Below, one piece after another: positions 26,920 to 36,132 of a stretch of 64,000 nt of DNA (its first letter is position 1; every line of letters starts with the position of its first letter). The notes beneath the pieces are model-generated. The model made no database searches and was not told where the DNA came from. It worked only from the letters and a program-made list of their open reading frames with translations. The DNA comes from Chitinophagaceae bacterium (lineage in GTDB: Bacteria > Bacteroidota > Bacteroidia > Chitinophagales > Chitinophagaceae): NCBI GenBank assembly GCA_016722465.1, contig JADKJC010000013.1, positions 806,001 through 870,000 of the forward strand, in the 5' to 3' direction. The position numbers and the translations under genes are program-made.

Positions 26920-28266
26920 ATGAACAGGAAGAGATGGGCATTGCTCCTATTGTGCCTCGTTCTGCTGTTTGGCTATTTCAAACTGTTTTACAAAACATGG
27001 CGCAATGATACCGTTTCAGGAAATGCCGACTGTATCATTGCGCTTGATGTAAAAAGGATCACCAACACCCTTATCTGGAATTTCATTACCACTCCTTCCC
27101 AATGGAAAGCAGGCTCACTATTTTCATCTTCCACCACCGAAGTGAATTGGGATGATATGGTAAAAATCCCTGATTATGTTTTTGCTTTTCATGCAACTGA
27201 CCACCCCGCCAATGCATGGTATGCTGTATTTGAGATAAATGACAAGGTTGATTTCGCCAAAGGCTTAGAGCAGTTTCACTTTGAAAAAAGAAACAACAAT
27301 GAATACTTCTCAAAGAAAATTGGTATGGAGTTCATTCAAAATGGCAATCAACTGTTGGTTGGTAACCTTGCCGTGGAAGACAAACAATACATCAGGCAGG
27401 TAGCCCATGAACTGTTTACAAAAAAACAATACATCAGCAAAAAAATACTGAAAGAAAACATTGATGCGGCAAGCCATTTATCGGTGCAAATCCTGAAGAA
27501 TATTTTTCTGCAGGAAGATCACATCATTCAGGCAAATTTTGATAAGAACAGCATAACAATTGATGCTGGGTTAACACCAGGTTTAGGGGTGAACCTTACA
27601 ACAAATAAATTTATGTATTGCGACAGTTCACTGTGCACACTGGCCTTCACTCAACCCAGCGATTTCCCACTACTATTAAGTGATTCCCTGAAGGCCGGCA
27701 TTTCCAGGGCAGTGAATTTTAATATTGATTCTCTGCTGCTGAGCACCAACCTGAATTACCAGCTGGATATTGAAGGCATACACCCAAGGATTGATTCTGC
27801 TGTTAGTTTCACTTACGATGATAATTTTAACCCGGTTGAAAAGGTAGTGGCAAATACCATCCAAGAGCCGGCATTTAATTTTGCTGTTAATGGCAATCGT
27901 GTTGATTCAATTTATAATTACTGGAACCGTTCAGCTAAATTAGAAAAAACAACCAGCGGCGATTTGTTTACTCCCATTCCGTTCGTAAAATCATACTGCA
28001 GCGTTCAGGATGGGAAAACACTTTTCATTACATCAAACAATTACAAAACAGCGATATCGAAACACACAGTCGAATGTATTTTGTTTTTCAAACTCCTGCT
28101 TACGAAAATCCCTCCGTCAATCCTTAAATATTTGCCGGATTACTTAACGAAAGCGGGTAAAAACATAGAAGCGGTGGAAGCTGTTGTCAATAATGAAAAA
28201 GGGCAGATCGTTCTTCATGTAAGTTTTAACAAGAAGAAAAACGATCTGCCCATTATAGAATGGTAA
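26920..28266 (+). CDS. Membrane-anchored protein related to its upstream neighbour, unknown function
   Basis: A 448-aa protein with one N-terminal transmembrane helix (residues 5-24, RWALLLLCLVLLFGYFKLFY) and a large outside domain. Text such as DCIIALDVKRITNTLIWNF and IPDYVFAFHATDHPANAWY resembles the domain of the upstream 687-aa protein (small-residue start, then a LxxLL-like pattern), which is a by-eye impression. Starts 3 bp after the previous stop, so it is translationally coupled. The last 60 bases carry a perfect 12-bp inverted repeat (28201-28212 and 28240-28251). Function unknown. Confidence 0.55.
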   Translation: MNRKRWALLLLCLVLLFGYFKLFYKTWRNDTVSGNADCIIALDVKRITNTLIWNFITTPSQWKAGSLFSSSTTEVNWDDMVKIPDYVFAFHATDHPANAWYAVFEINDKVDFAKGLEQFHFEKRNNNEYFSKKIGMEFIQNGNQLLVGNLAVEDKQYIRQVAHELFTKKQYISKKILKENIDAASHLSVQILKNIFLQEDHIIQANFDKNSITIDAGLTPGLGVNLTTNKFMYCDSSLCTLAFTQPSDFPLLLSDSLKAGISRAVNFNIDSLLLSTNLNYQLDIEGIHPRIDSAVSFTYDDNFNPVEKVVANTIQEPAFNFAVNGNRVDSIYNYWNRSAKLEKTTSGDLFTPIPFVKSYCSVQDGKTLFITSNNYKTAISKHTVECILFFKLLLTKIPPSILKYLPDYLTKAGKNIEAVEAVVNNEKGQIVLHVSFNKKKNDLPIIEW

Positions 28267-28280
28267 TACGTTTGTAACAA

Positions 28281-28694
28281 CTACATACTGCAAATAATAA
28301 TGCCTGCTATCATGCTGCCCACCACGGTATAACCACCATTGATCAGGTAAAGGCCCAGCGGCCTTTTCTCGTACAGGTAAGAGATTGCGATAGCAGTAAC
28401 GCCAAAGAATAGCCCGGTGAACAACCCCAGTTTGGCACCATACATCCAGCCCCTCGTTTGCAGTTTGTAAGCCAGCACTGCAATGGCAAAACTGGTAGCT
28501 GTCATTAAGATAAAAGACCCGATGAACATGCCAGCCATTCCTTTCTTTGCGTTTGGATCGTTTGGATCAATCTTTGTATAAACAAGCCATTTGGGTGCAA
28601 ACAACAATTTTGAATACCACAGCGCACCAAGCATAAAATAAGCAAGGCCTCCCAATATTACCGGGAGCCAGTGAATGTTTTGTAGTGAATTCAT
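28281..28694 (-). CDS. DUF1761 small integral membrane protein
   Basis: A 137-aa protein with four predicted transmembrane helices: about 8-28 (LPVILGGLAYFMLGALWYS), 52-74, 83-104 and 115-137. The pattern ALWYSKLLFAPKW near the first helix and the NGGYTVVGSMIAGIII end are typical of DUF1761. Function of the family is not known. ATG at 28694. It converges on the preceding three-gene set and may be cotranscribed with the NTF2-like gene upstream (81-bp gap). Confidence 0.8.
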   Translation of the reverse strand: MNSLQNIHWLPVILGGLAYFMLGALWYSKLLFAPKWLVYTKIDPNDPNAKKGMAGMFIGSFILMTATSFAIAVLAYKLQTRGWMYGAKLGLFTGLFFGVTAIAISYLYEKRPLGLYLINGGYTVVGSMIAGIIICSM

Positions 28695-28775
28695 TGCGAA
28701 TTTGTTTTAGGTAAATAAATATTTTAATGCCGGCAAAGTACAATACCTTTTTACAATATGCAAGTGCCCATTAAA

Positions 28776-29255
28776 TTATTGCTGCTGCTTTGATTCAATA
28801 AACTTCAGCAAATTTTTTCTGGCCTGGTTCTTTATTTTACGTTGAAAGAAGGAATTCCATCCCAACAGTTGTCCGCTGAAACCCAGTGCCTGTGTACTCC
28901 ATTTGTGCAGGCTGAAGCCATCGCTGTGCTCAACGATGATGCTATTTTCAAAACGCATGTGCGCCTTAATGCGGTTCACTACCCGCCTGCCTGTTTTGGA
29001 AAAAGTATAAGTAGCTACCCAGTTGCAGGTATAGTATTCATGGTCCAGCGCTGTAATGCTGTCGAATACCAGGGAAAAATCCCGTGCATTTTTACAAAGC
29101 ATCTCCCACATGTATTTCACTTCATCGCCTCGGAGCAGTTCAAATGCAGGATCGTAAAAAACAATATCGTTGCTGTAGCAACTGTTCATGGTTTGATAAT
29201 CCTTTTGCTGAAAGGCGGTGTAAAATTTTGTGATAACTGCTGCATTATTATCCAT
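28776..29255 (-). CDS. NTF2-like (SnoaL-type) protein
   Basis: A cytoplasmic cone-fold protein of about 159 aa from the ATG at 29255. The family pattern is visible: ITKFYTAFQQKDYQTMNSCY, then FYDPAFELLRGDEVKYMW, and HMRFENSIIVEHSDGFSLHKW. This fold holds small-molecule isomerases, hydrolases and stress proteins, so the reaction cannot be assigned. A longer frame to 29291 would need a TTG start inside the palindromic promoter region and is less likely. Divergent from the S15-type hydrolase. Confidence 0.75.
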   Translation of the reverse strand: MDNNAAVITKFYTAFQQKDYQTMNSCYSNDIVFYDPAFELLRGDEVKYMWEMLCKNARDFSLVFDSITALDHEYYTCNWVATYTFSKTGRRVVNRIKAHMRFENSIIVEHSDGFSLHKWSTQALGFSGQLLGWNSFFQRKIKNQARKNLLKFIESKQQQ

Positions 29256-29273
29256 CACAAACAATTTGGTTTC

Positions 29274-29285
29274 GCTAAATTTAGC
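29274..29285. promoter_or_regulatory. Palindrome in a divergent promoter region
   Basis: GCTAAATTTAGC, a perfect 12-bp palindrome midway between the divergent ATGs at 29255 and 29303. Each half contains TAAATTTA, close to TAnnTTTG in both directions. Could be overlapping promoters or a repressor site. Confidence 0.35.
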
Positions 29286-29302
29286 ACTCAAACAATTATA
29301 AA

Positions 29303-31213
29303 ATGAAAAAATATTTTATCATACTACTTTGTTACCTCTTTCACTGCCTCTTACTCTCTGCTCAAAACCTTGATTCCGCCTGGATAAAAGACAATTATTA
29401 CAAGACAGAAAGAATGATATCCATGAGGGACGGTGCAAAATTGTTTACTGCTTTTTATATCCCCAAAGACAGCAGCGAAAAGCATCCCATCCTTTTCAAC
29501 CGCACCCCCTATTCCTGCGCTCCTTATGGAGAAGACAAGCTCAATCCAGGGCTGTATCAATCCTATTGGATCAACTACCTAAAAGAAGGATACATCATTG
29601 CCATACAGGATGTAAGAGGCAGGTGGATGAGTGAAGGCGAATTTGTAGATGTGCGCCCATTTAACTCCAACAAAAAAGGAACTGAAATTGATGAGGCCAG
29701 CGATACTTATGATGCCATCGACTGGATGGTTAATAATATACCCGGCAACAATAAACGGGTGGGTGTATTGGGCATCTCATACCCCGGGTTTTACAGTACC
29801 ATGGCAGCGATGAGCAATCACCCTGCGTTAAAAGCAGTCAGTCCGCAGGCACCCGTTACTGATTGGTTCCAGGGCGACGATTTTCACCACAATGGCGCTT
29901 TTTTTATCATGGACGCATTTAGTTTTTACAGCAGCTTTGGCAAACCAAGGCCCATACCCACCACCGTTGGCGGCCCCGACTATGTTTTCCCTACGCCTGA
30001 TAACTACGATTTTTATTTAAAGACCGGTGCCTTAAAAAACTTTGCAGCCATCCTTGGCGACAGTGTTGCATTCTGGAAAGACCTTTATGCACATCCCAAC
30101 TACGATGACTGGTGGAAAGCAAGGAACCCAAGGAATTTTGTAACCCATATCAAGCCTGCTATGCTGGTGGTAGGCGGATTGTATGATGCAGAAGATTGTT
30201 TTGGTGCCTGGAACACCTACATGGCGATTGAAGAAAAAAATAAGAATACCGATAACCGCCTGGTGATGGGGCCCTGGTCGCATGGAGGCTGGAGCCGTGG
30301 CAGCGGAAGCTATCTTGGCAACATTCGCTTTGGCAGGAATATAAACACTTACTATCAAAAAAATATTGAGATACCTTTCTTCAACTTTTATTTAAAACTA
30401 AAAGGAACGGTACATGACATTGCAGAAGCCTCCATATTTTTTAGTGGAGAAAATGAATGGAGAAGATTGAACCAATGGCCACCGGGAAATATTGAAAACA
30501 AAAACCTTTTCATCCAATGGAATGGCGACTTATCTTTTGATGATGCAGCTGGTAAATTCAAAACAAAAGACAAAGAAAAAAGCCTTCCCTATTTTTCGGA
30601 ATATACCAGCGATCCGGCACACCCAGTTCCTTATGCAGAAGGAGTACACCTGGACAGGACAACGGAATATATGACCGATGACCAGCGCTTTGCCAGCCGC
30701 CGGCCTGATGTATTGACCTTTAGCTCCGCTGTTTTAACCGAAGACATTACGCTTGCAGGCCCGGTAATTGCAGACCTGGCGGTAAGCATTTCAACAACTG
30801 ATGCGGATTTTGTAGTAAAACTCATTGATGTTTTCCCGGATGATTTTAAATACGATGATGCTGGCATGGGAAAAGAGAATGGCAACAATTATCCCATGGG
30901 TGGTTACCAGATGCTGGTACGTGGTGAGATCATGAGAGGCAAATACCGCAACAGTTTATCTGCACCGGAACCCTTTGAGCCAGGCAAGATTACGGAAGTT
31001 AAATATGCATTGCCTGATGTGGCGCATACTTTTAAAAAAGGCCACCACATCATGATACAAATACAAAGCAGTTGGTTTCCATTAGCGGACAGGAACCCTC
31101 AAACCTTTACCGATATTTATCATTGCAGCGACAGCGATTTTAAAAAATCTACCATCAGAATTTATCATGATGCTGTCAACAGGAGTAAAATCATTTTGCC
31201 CATTCTAAAGTAA
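29303..31213 (+). CDS. CocE/NonD-family hydrolase (X-Pro dipeptidyl-peptidase S15 type)
   Basis: Exported alpha/beta-hydrolase of 636 aa. Signal peptide about 1-20 (FIILLCYLFHCLLLSAQ). Early TPYSC and QDVRGRWMSEGEF match the S15 entry, the nucleophile is in GISYPGFYST (Ser about residue 159), the Asp in GGLYDAEDCFGAW, and the His in MGPWSHGGW. The C-terminal jelly-roll (about 440-630) has VHLDRTTEYMTDDQRF and DVAHTFKKGHHIMIQIQSSW. Related enzymes cleave esters, X-Pro peptides or beta-lactam side chains; the substrate is not visible. It is followed 7 bp later by the hexosaminidase, forming a degradative pair. Confidence 0.85.
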   Translation: MKKYFIILLCYLFHCLLLSAQNLDSAWIKDNYYKTERMISMRDGAKLFTAFYIPKDSSEKHPILFNRTPYSCAPYGEDKLNPGLYQSYWINYLKEGYIIAIQDVRGRWMSEGEFVDVRPFNSNKKGTEIDEASDTYDAIDWMVNNIPGNNKRVGVLGISYPGFYSTMAAMSNHPALKAVSPQAPVTDWFQGDDFHHNGAFFIMDAFSFYSSFGKPRPIPTTVGGPDYVFPTPDNYDFYLKTGALKNFAAILGDSVAFWKDLYAHPNYDDWWKARNPRNFVTHIKPAMLVVGGLYDAEDCFGAWNTYMAIEEKNKNTDNRLVMGPWSHGGWSRGSGSYLGNIRFGRNINTYYQKNIEIPFFNFYLKLKGTVHDIAEASIFFSGENEWRRLNQWPPGNIENKNLFIQWNGDLSFDDAAGKFKTKDKEKSLPYFSEYTSDPAHPVPYAEGVHLDRTTEYMTDDQRFASRRPDVLTFSSAVLTEDITLAGPVIADLAVSISTTDADFVVKLIDVFPDDFKYDDAGMGKENGNNYPMGGYQMLVRGEIMRGKYRNSLSAPEPFEPGKITEVKYALPDVAHTFKKGHHIMIQIQSSWFPLADRNPQTFTDIYHCSDSDFKKSTIRIYHDAVNRSKIILPILK

Positions 31214-31219
31214 GAAAAC

Positions 31220-33571
31220 ATGAAACACCTGATTGTTTTACTGGTGCTGATGAATGTATTATTTTGTGCAGCACAAAATAAGTTGAACGTGGTTCCGATG
31301 CCTGCAGAAGTAAAGATGGGTGATTCAAAACAACCCTTCATTCTAAACAGAAAAACGGAAATCCTATTGGGGCATGGGTACGGGCTAGAAAAATTTGCCG
31401 ATGAAATAAACAATCAAATTGAAAAGCGATACGGATTCAAATTACCGGTTAGCAAAGAGCGGTTGATGAGTCATTCCAGCAATTATCTTGAAATCAGCTT
31501 CACTCCTTTTGAAGTAAAAGAAAAAGATTCGTATTCATTAAGTGTTTCAAAAAATGGCATCTCAATAATAAGCTACTACAGTAAAGGCTTATTCTATGGC
31601 ATACAAACCTTTATCCAACTCTTACCCAAACCAACAGCAGCATCAAACCAAAAAAATTATCCATTATCAATTCCCCAATTATCCATTAAAGATTATCCAA
31701 GATTTGCATACCGGGGCATGCACCTGGATGTTGCCCGCCATTTTATGCCACTTGAGCTGGTAAAAAAATACATTGATTATTTAGCCATGTACAAGTTCAA
31801 TACCTTTCACTGGCACTTAACCGATGACCAGGGCTGGCGCATTGAAATAAAAAAATATCCCCGGCTTACGGAAGTTGGCGGCTGGAGAAACGGCACTATC
31901 GTTGGCCGATACCCCGGTACAGGAAACGACAGCATTCAACATGGCGGCTATTATACCCAGGAGCAAATAAAGGAAGTAGTACAATATGCATCCGAGCGCT
32001 ACATCACCGTAATACCGGAAATAGAAATGCCGGGGCATGCATCCGCTGCCATTGCAGCCTATCCTCAACTCAGCTGTTTCCCGGAGGAAGATACACAGCA
32101 CCCAAAAGATTGTGCCTGGGCCGGCAGCACAAGCGGCAAACAGGTGCAGCAAACATGGGGCGTATTTGAAGATGTGTTTTGTCCAAGTGATTACACTTTT
32201 ATTTTTTTGCAGGATGTACTGGATGAAGTAATGACACTCTTCCCATCGGAGTACATCCACATTGGCGGCGATGAATGCCCTAAGAAAGCATGGAAGCGTT
32301 CTGCATTTTGCCAGCAACTGATGAAAACAAATAATTTAAAAGATGAACATGCACTGCAAAGTTATTTTATCCAGCGGATTGAAAAATACATCAACAGCAA
32401 GGGCAGGAAGATCATTGGCTGGGATGAGATACTGGAAGGCGGCATTGCACCCAATGCTACCGTAATGAGCTGGCGTGGAGAAAAGGGAGGTATTGAAGCA
32501 GCTAAGCAAGATCATGATGTGGTGATGACACCTGGCGCTTATTGTTATTTTGATCACAGCCAGTCGAAGAACGAAGACAGCGTGACCATTGGCGGTTATT
32601 TACCCATCGAAAAAGTGTACGGCTATGATCCGGTCCCTGCCGAATTGAATGCAGTACAGGCAAAGCACATTCTTGGTGCACAGGCTAATGTATGGACAGA
32701 ATATATTGGCAATGAATCCAAATTAGAATACATGATCTTTCCGAGAATGGCTGCCATGGCTGAAGTATTATGGACACCGAAAGCAAAGAAAGACTGGAAG
32801 GATTTTGAAAGGAGATTGCAGATACTGATTAAACGGTATAAAAAATTGAAGATAAATTACAGCCTGGCTTATTACGATCCTGTGCTATCGGTTTCTCAAA
32901 CAGAAGATTTTAATGGCATTTACATCAATCTGCAAAGTAACGCTGGAACAGGAGGCTTTATATATGCCGATTCTCCTATCAATGATCTCTATTATTCAAA
33001 AGCAAAAAAGAAGATTACCGGATCGCACCAACTGGCGATGGCAACATGCGATAAAAACAACCAGCTTACGAGCACATGGATCAATCAGTACTTTCATTTC
33101 AACAAAGCCACCGGCAAAAAAATAACACTGTCCTCTCCTGCCGACCCTAAATATCCCGGCGATGGCGCTTTTACTTTAGTCAATGCGGTACAAAATACCA
33201 TGGGCCTTGTAAAGTCGTCTGAATTCCTTGGCTTCAGCGGTACTGATTGCGAAGCCATCATCGACTTTGGTAAATCGGAAAACATCAGCAAAGTAATTGT
33301 GCATACACTCCATCAAAAAAACAGCTGGATATGGCGGCCACTCACCGTGGAAGCATTCGCTTCTGAAGACTGCATCAACTTCTCCACACTTGGCCTCACC
33401 GATGATTTTGAGAAAAAAGAAAATGGCTGCGGCAGTATGACGGTCAACTTCAGCAGCACTAACATCCGTTATGTAAAAGTAGTAATGAAAAACTGGAGCC
33501 CTATCCCGGATGGAGAACCGGGCGCAGGTGAAAAAGCATGGTTGTTTGTGGATGAGATTGAGGTGGATTGA
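31220..33571 (+). CDS. GH20 beta-N-acetylhexosaminidase with C-terminal carbohydrate-binding domain
   Basis: Exported glycosidase of 783 aa that removes terminal GlcNAc/GalNAc from glycans or chitin oligomers. After a short signal peptide (MNVLFCAAQ) comes the GH20b entry domain. The catalytic barrel has YRGMHLDVARHFMPL, NTFHWHLTDDQGWRIEI, PEIEMPGHA, and the acid/base pair in IHIGGDECP near residue 350, then GWDEILEGG. The last 150 residues (GLVKSSEFLGFSGTDCEA and onward to VRYVKV-like NIRYVKVVMKNW) look like an F5/8-type discoidin domain. Spaced 6 bp after the S15-type gene, so probably cotranscribed. Confidence 0.93.
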   Translation: MKHLIVLLVLMNVLFCAAQNKLNVVPMPAEVKMGDSKQPFILNRKTEILLGHGYGLEKFADEINNQIEKRYGFKLPVSKERLMSHSSNYLEISFTPFEVKEKDSYSLSVSKNGISIISYYSKGLFYGIQTFIQLLPKPTAASNQKNYPLSIPQLSIKDYPRFAYRGMHLDVARHFMPLELVKKYIDYLAMYKFNTFHWHLTDDQGWRIEIKKYPRLTEVGGWRNGTIVGRYPGTGNDSIQHGGYYTQEQIKEVVQYASERYITVIPEIEMPGHASAAIAAYPQLSCFPEEDTQHPKDCAWAGSTSGKQVQQTWGVFEDVFCPSDYTFIFLQDVLDEVMTLFPSEYIHIGGDECPKKAWKRSAFCQQLMKTNNLKDEHALQSYFIQRIEKYINSKGRKIIGWDEILEGGIAPNATVMSWRGEKGGIEAAKQDHDVVMTPGAYCYFDHSQSKNEDSVTIGGYLPIEKVYGYDPVPAELNAVQAKHILGAQANVWTEYIGNESKLEYMIFPRMAAMAEVLWTPKAKKDWKDFERRLQILIKRYKKLKINYSLAYYDPVLSVSQTEDFNGIYINLQSNAGTGGFIYADSPINDLYYSKAKKKITGSHQLAMATCDKNNQLTSTWINQYFHFNKATGKKITLSSPADPKYPGDGAFTLVNAVQNTMGLVKSSEFLGFSGTDCEAIIDFGKSENISKVIVHTLHQKNSWIWRPLTVEAFASEDCINFSTLGLTDDFEKKENGCGSMTVNFSSTNIRYVKVVMKNWSPIPDGEPGAGEKAWLFVDEIEVD

Positions 33572-33648
33572 TTGTATAAACAGGGATTGAATACTCTTTG
33601 AATAACGGCCTTAAGAAGGATATTTGGATCCCAATTACCCCGATCTTT

Positions 33649-33741
33649 ATTTGCCCGATCTGAAGACCGGGGCAAATGAAAAACATATACCAGGGATAAA
33701 GCCCTGAAAAAAAGAAAATCATTTTATCACTACCCTGAAGG
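33649..33741. repeat. Cluster of three REP-like palindromes
   Basis: ATTTGCCCGATCT (33649-33661) pairs imperfectly with AGACCGGGGCAAAT (33664-33677). Then CAGGG and CCCTG flank ATAAAG (about 33693-33708). Then CCCTGAAGGG (about 33732-33741). The first could act as the hexosaminidase terminator. The series resembles REP/BIME intergenic repeats; no transposase is next to it. Confidence 0.4.
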
Positions 33742-33894
33742 GCAGTGCAATGGAAATCTCTAATCAAAAAAGACATTCAACAAATTCCTTCCCAATAAAG
33801 CAGTGCAGTTGATATTTTACTCAAAATATACCTGATGAAAACTATCACTACACTATCCCATAAAACGGTATCGCCTCAGTCAACTTATTACACA

Positions 33895-33948
33895 CTACTT
33901 ATCACTTACTACTTATCACTTATTACTTATCACTTACACTTATCACTT
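33895..33948. repeat. 14-bp tandem repeat, about four units
   Basis: Units CTACTTATCACTTA, CTACTTATCACTTA, TTACTTATCACTTA and a partial CACTTATCACTT in direct tandem, ending 3 bp before the lepA stop codon. A related simple sequence lies at 57614-57640. Confidence 0.8.
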
Positions 33949-33951
33949 CCC

Positions 33952-35742
33952 TTAGTCATTCAGCTTCAACACCGCCAAAAAAGCTTCCTGCGGCACTTCC
34001 ACATTACCGATCTGCTTCATGCGCTTTTTACCTTCTTTCTGCTTCTCCAGCAGCTTACGCTTACGGCTGATATCACCACCATAACATTTGGCCGTTACAT
34101 CCTTCCGCATCGCACTGATATTTTCCCTCGCTACTACTTTGGCACCAATGGCTGCCTGTATCGCTATCTGGAACTGCTGCTTGGGCAACAACTCTTTTAA
34201 TTTCTCACACAACTTGCGGCCAAACTCATGTGCCCTGCCACGGTGAATCAATGCACTCAGTGCATCCACTTTTTCATTGTTAAGTAATATATCCATCTTC
34301 ACAATATCACTCGGCCTGTATTCTATAGGATGATAATCAAACGATGCATAGCCTCTTGTAATGCTCTTTAATTTATCATAAAAATCAAATACAATTTCCG
34401 TCAGCGGCATTTCAAAACTAAGTTCTACCCTTGTTGTTGTGAGATAACTCTGGTGAGTAAGGATACCACGTTTGGTGATACACAGCGTCATAATATTACC
34501 AATGTATTCCGGCTTGGTAATGATCTGTGCTTTGATAAAAGGTTCGTCAATATGATCGATCCTTGTTGGGTCAGGCATTTCCGTTGGATTGTTGATCTTA
34601 ATGATCTCACCCTTGTTGGTGGTGGCAACAAAACTTACGTTCGGTACGGTAGTGATCACCGTTTGGTTGAACTCCCTTTCCAAACGCTCCTGGATAATTT
34701 CCATGTGCAGCATGCCTAAAAATCCGCAACGGAATCCAAAGCCCAGCGCCTGCGAAGTTTCCAGTTCAAAAGTCAGCGATGCATCATTCAACTGCAGTTT
34801 GTCCATGCAATCCCTCAACTCTTCAAATGCATCCGTTTCCACCGGGAAGATGCCAGCAAATACCATCGGCTTCACATCCTGGAAACCCTGTATCGATTCT
34901 TTAGCGCCATTCACTGTAGTGGTAATAGTATCCCCCACTTTCACTTCCTTGGCCACTTTAATACCGGTAATAATATAGCCCACATCCCCTGCCCTTACTT
35001 CACTCTTGGGTTCCATTCCAAATTTTAAAATGCCCACTTCATCTGCACCATATTCAAGCCCGGTATTACTGAATTTTATTTTATCATTCTTTTTTAAGGT
35101 GCCGTTAAAAATGCGGTAGTAAACAATAATGCCCCTGAAAGAATTGTAAACACTATCGAAGATCAATGCCTGCAACGGAGCATCCACATCGCCGGTTGGC
35201 GCAGGAATACGCTCTATTATGGCAGTTAAAATTTCTTCAATACCAATACCACTTTTGCCACTGGCCAGTAAAATATCTTCCGGCTTACAGCCAATCAGTT
35301 CAACAATCTGGTCGGTCACTTCCGGTATCATAGCACCGTCCATGTCAATTTTATTAATAACCGGAATGATCTCCAGGTTATTTTCAATGGCCAGGTACAA
35401 ATTACTGATGGTTTGTGCCTGGATGCCCTGGCTGGCATCCACCAGCAGCAAAGCGCCTTCACAAGCAGCAAGGGCACGGCTTACCTCATAACTAAAATCC
35501 ACATGGCCGGGGGTATCAATCAGGTTAAACACATAGTCCACGCCCTTCCATTTGTAGTTGATCTGGATGGCGTGGCTCTTGATGGTAATGCCCTTTTCCC
35601 TTTCCAGGTCCATGTCGTCCAGTACCTGGGCCTGCATGTCCCTTTCGCCAATAGTATGGGTAAATTCCAGCAGGCGGTCGGCCAGGGTACTTTTTCCGTG
35701 GTCAATATGAGCAATGATGCAAAAATTTCTGATGTTCTTCAT
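33952..35742 (-). CDS. lepA: Elongation factor 4 (LepA), ribosome back-translocase GTPase
   Basis: Housekeeping translational GTPase, 596 aa, acting on stalled or mistranslocated ribosomes. The P-loop is [16 protein letters not shown] at the N-terminus, followed by switch I ([14 protein letters not shown]), [16 protein letters not shown] and NKIDMDGA. The unique LepA C-terminal domain is visible ([58 protein letters not shown]), ending [12 protein letters not shown]. Start ATG at 35742. No peptidase gene lies downstream, unlike the lepA-lepB order of enterobacteria. Confidence 0.98.
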   Translation of the reverse strand: MKNIRNFCIIAHIDHGKSTLADRLLEFTHTIGERDMQAQVLDDMDLEREKGITIKSHAIQINYKWKGVDYVFNLIDTPGHVDFSYEVSRALAACEGALLLVDASQGIQAQTISNLYLAIENNLEIIPVINKIDMDGAMIPEVTDQIVELIGCKPEDILLASGKSGIGIEEILTAIIERIPAPTGDVDAPLQALIFDSVYNSFRGIIVYYRIFNGTLKKNDKIKFSNTGLEYGADEVGILKFGMEPKSEVRAGDVGYIITGIKVAKEVKVGDTITTTVNGAKESIQGFQDVKPMVFAGIFPVETDAFEELRDCMDKLQLNDASLTFELETSQALGFGFRCGFLGMLHMEIIQERLEREFNQTVITTVPNVSFVATTNKGEIIKINNPTEMPDPTRIDHIDEPFIKAQIITKPEYIGNIMTLCITKRGILTHQSYLTTTRVELSFEMPLTEIVFDFYDKLKSITRGYASFDYHPIEYRPSDIVKMDILLNNEKVDALSALIHRGRAHEFGRKLCEKLKELLPKQQFQIAIQAAIGAKVVARENISAMRKDVTAKCYGGDISRKRKLLEKQKEGKKRMKQIGNVEVPQEAFLAVLKLND

Positions 35743-36132
35743 TCCGTCTGTGTCCGTTTTTTTAAGGTGGCGAAGGTAGTTGATTTTGGTGGATTTTTAG
35801 CTTTGTTGAACATTGAAAATTGTGCCGGAAACCATCAGGAGAAAATTGATTTTTGGGGGCCGTGGACAGCAGTATTTCAATTGGCTTCAGTGGCGGCTAT
35901 CCCTTACAAGTCCGGCACATGGCCCTGCACATATCTTCACCGGGCTTTTCACTTCTATCCGCCTGCCTTTGAGCAGTTGATCTTTATTCAGCCTTGTTAA
36001 TGCAGGCAGTTTTTGGAGTAGGGCAACGTATTGCATTTTGGGTGGGCTGGGTGTAATTGGTTAGTTTTAAGTTCCGGCAATGCAATAGTTGGCAGCAAGC
36101 ATAACGAACAACTCAACAAACAATGAACATTT
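35743..36132. other. 390-bp intergenic region before the AT-rich islet
   Basis: No convincing gene. It contains TCCGGCACA and CCGGGCTTTTCA segments (about 35911-35954) that resemble the gap at 7930-8000. From about 36000 it shifts towards the AT-rich composition of the following genes, with short AAC-rich stretches (AACGAACAACTCAACAAAC) before the ATG at 36133. Confidence 0.5.

Larger units (their letters stand above)
33572..33951. other. 380-bp intergenic region with hairpins and a tandem repeat
   Basis: No gene is supported here. It holds a run of REP-like hairpins (33649-33741) and a 14-bp tandem repeat (33895-33948), both listed separately. It separates the hexosaminidase and lepA stop codons. 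Confidence 0.6.

Noticed and set aside
33895..33948. CRISPR-like array
   Set aside because: Units are directly joined 14-bp repeats with no spacers and no cas genes.
35413..36000. 195-aa plus-strand frame across the lepA start
   Set aside because: Mostly antisense to lepA; no domain or promoter support.
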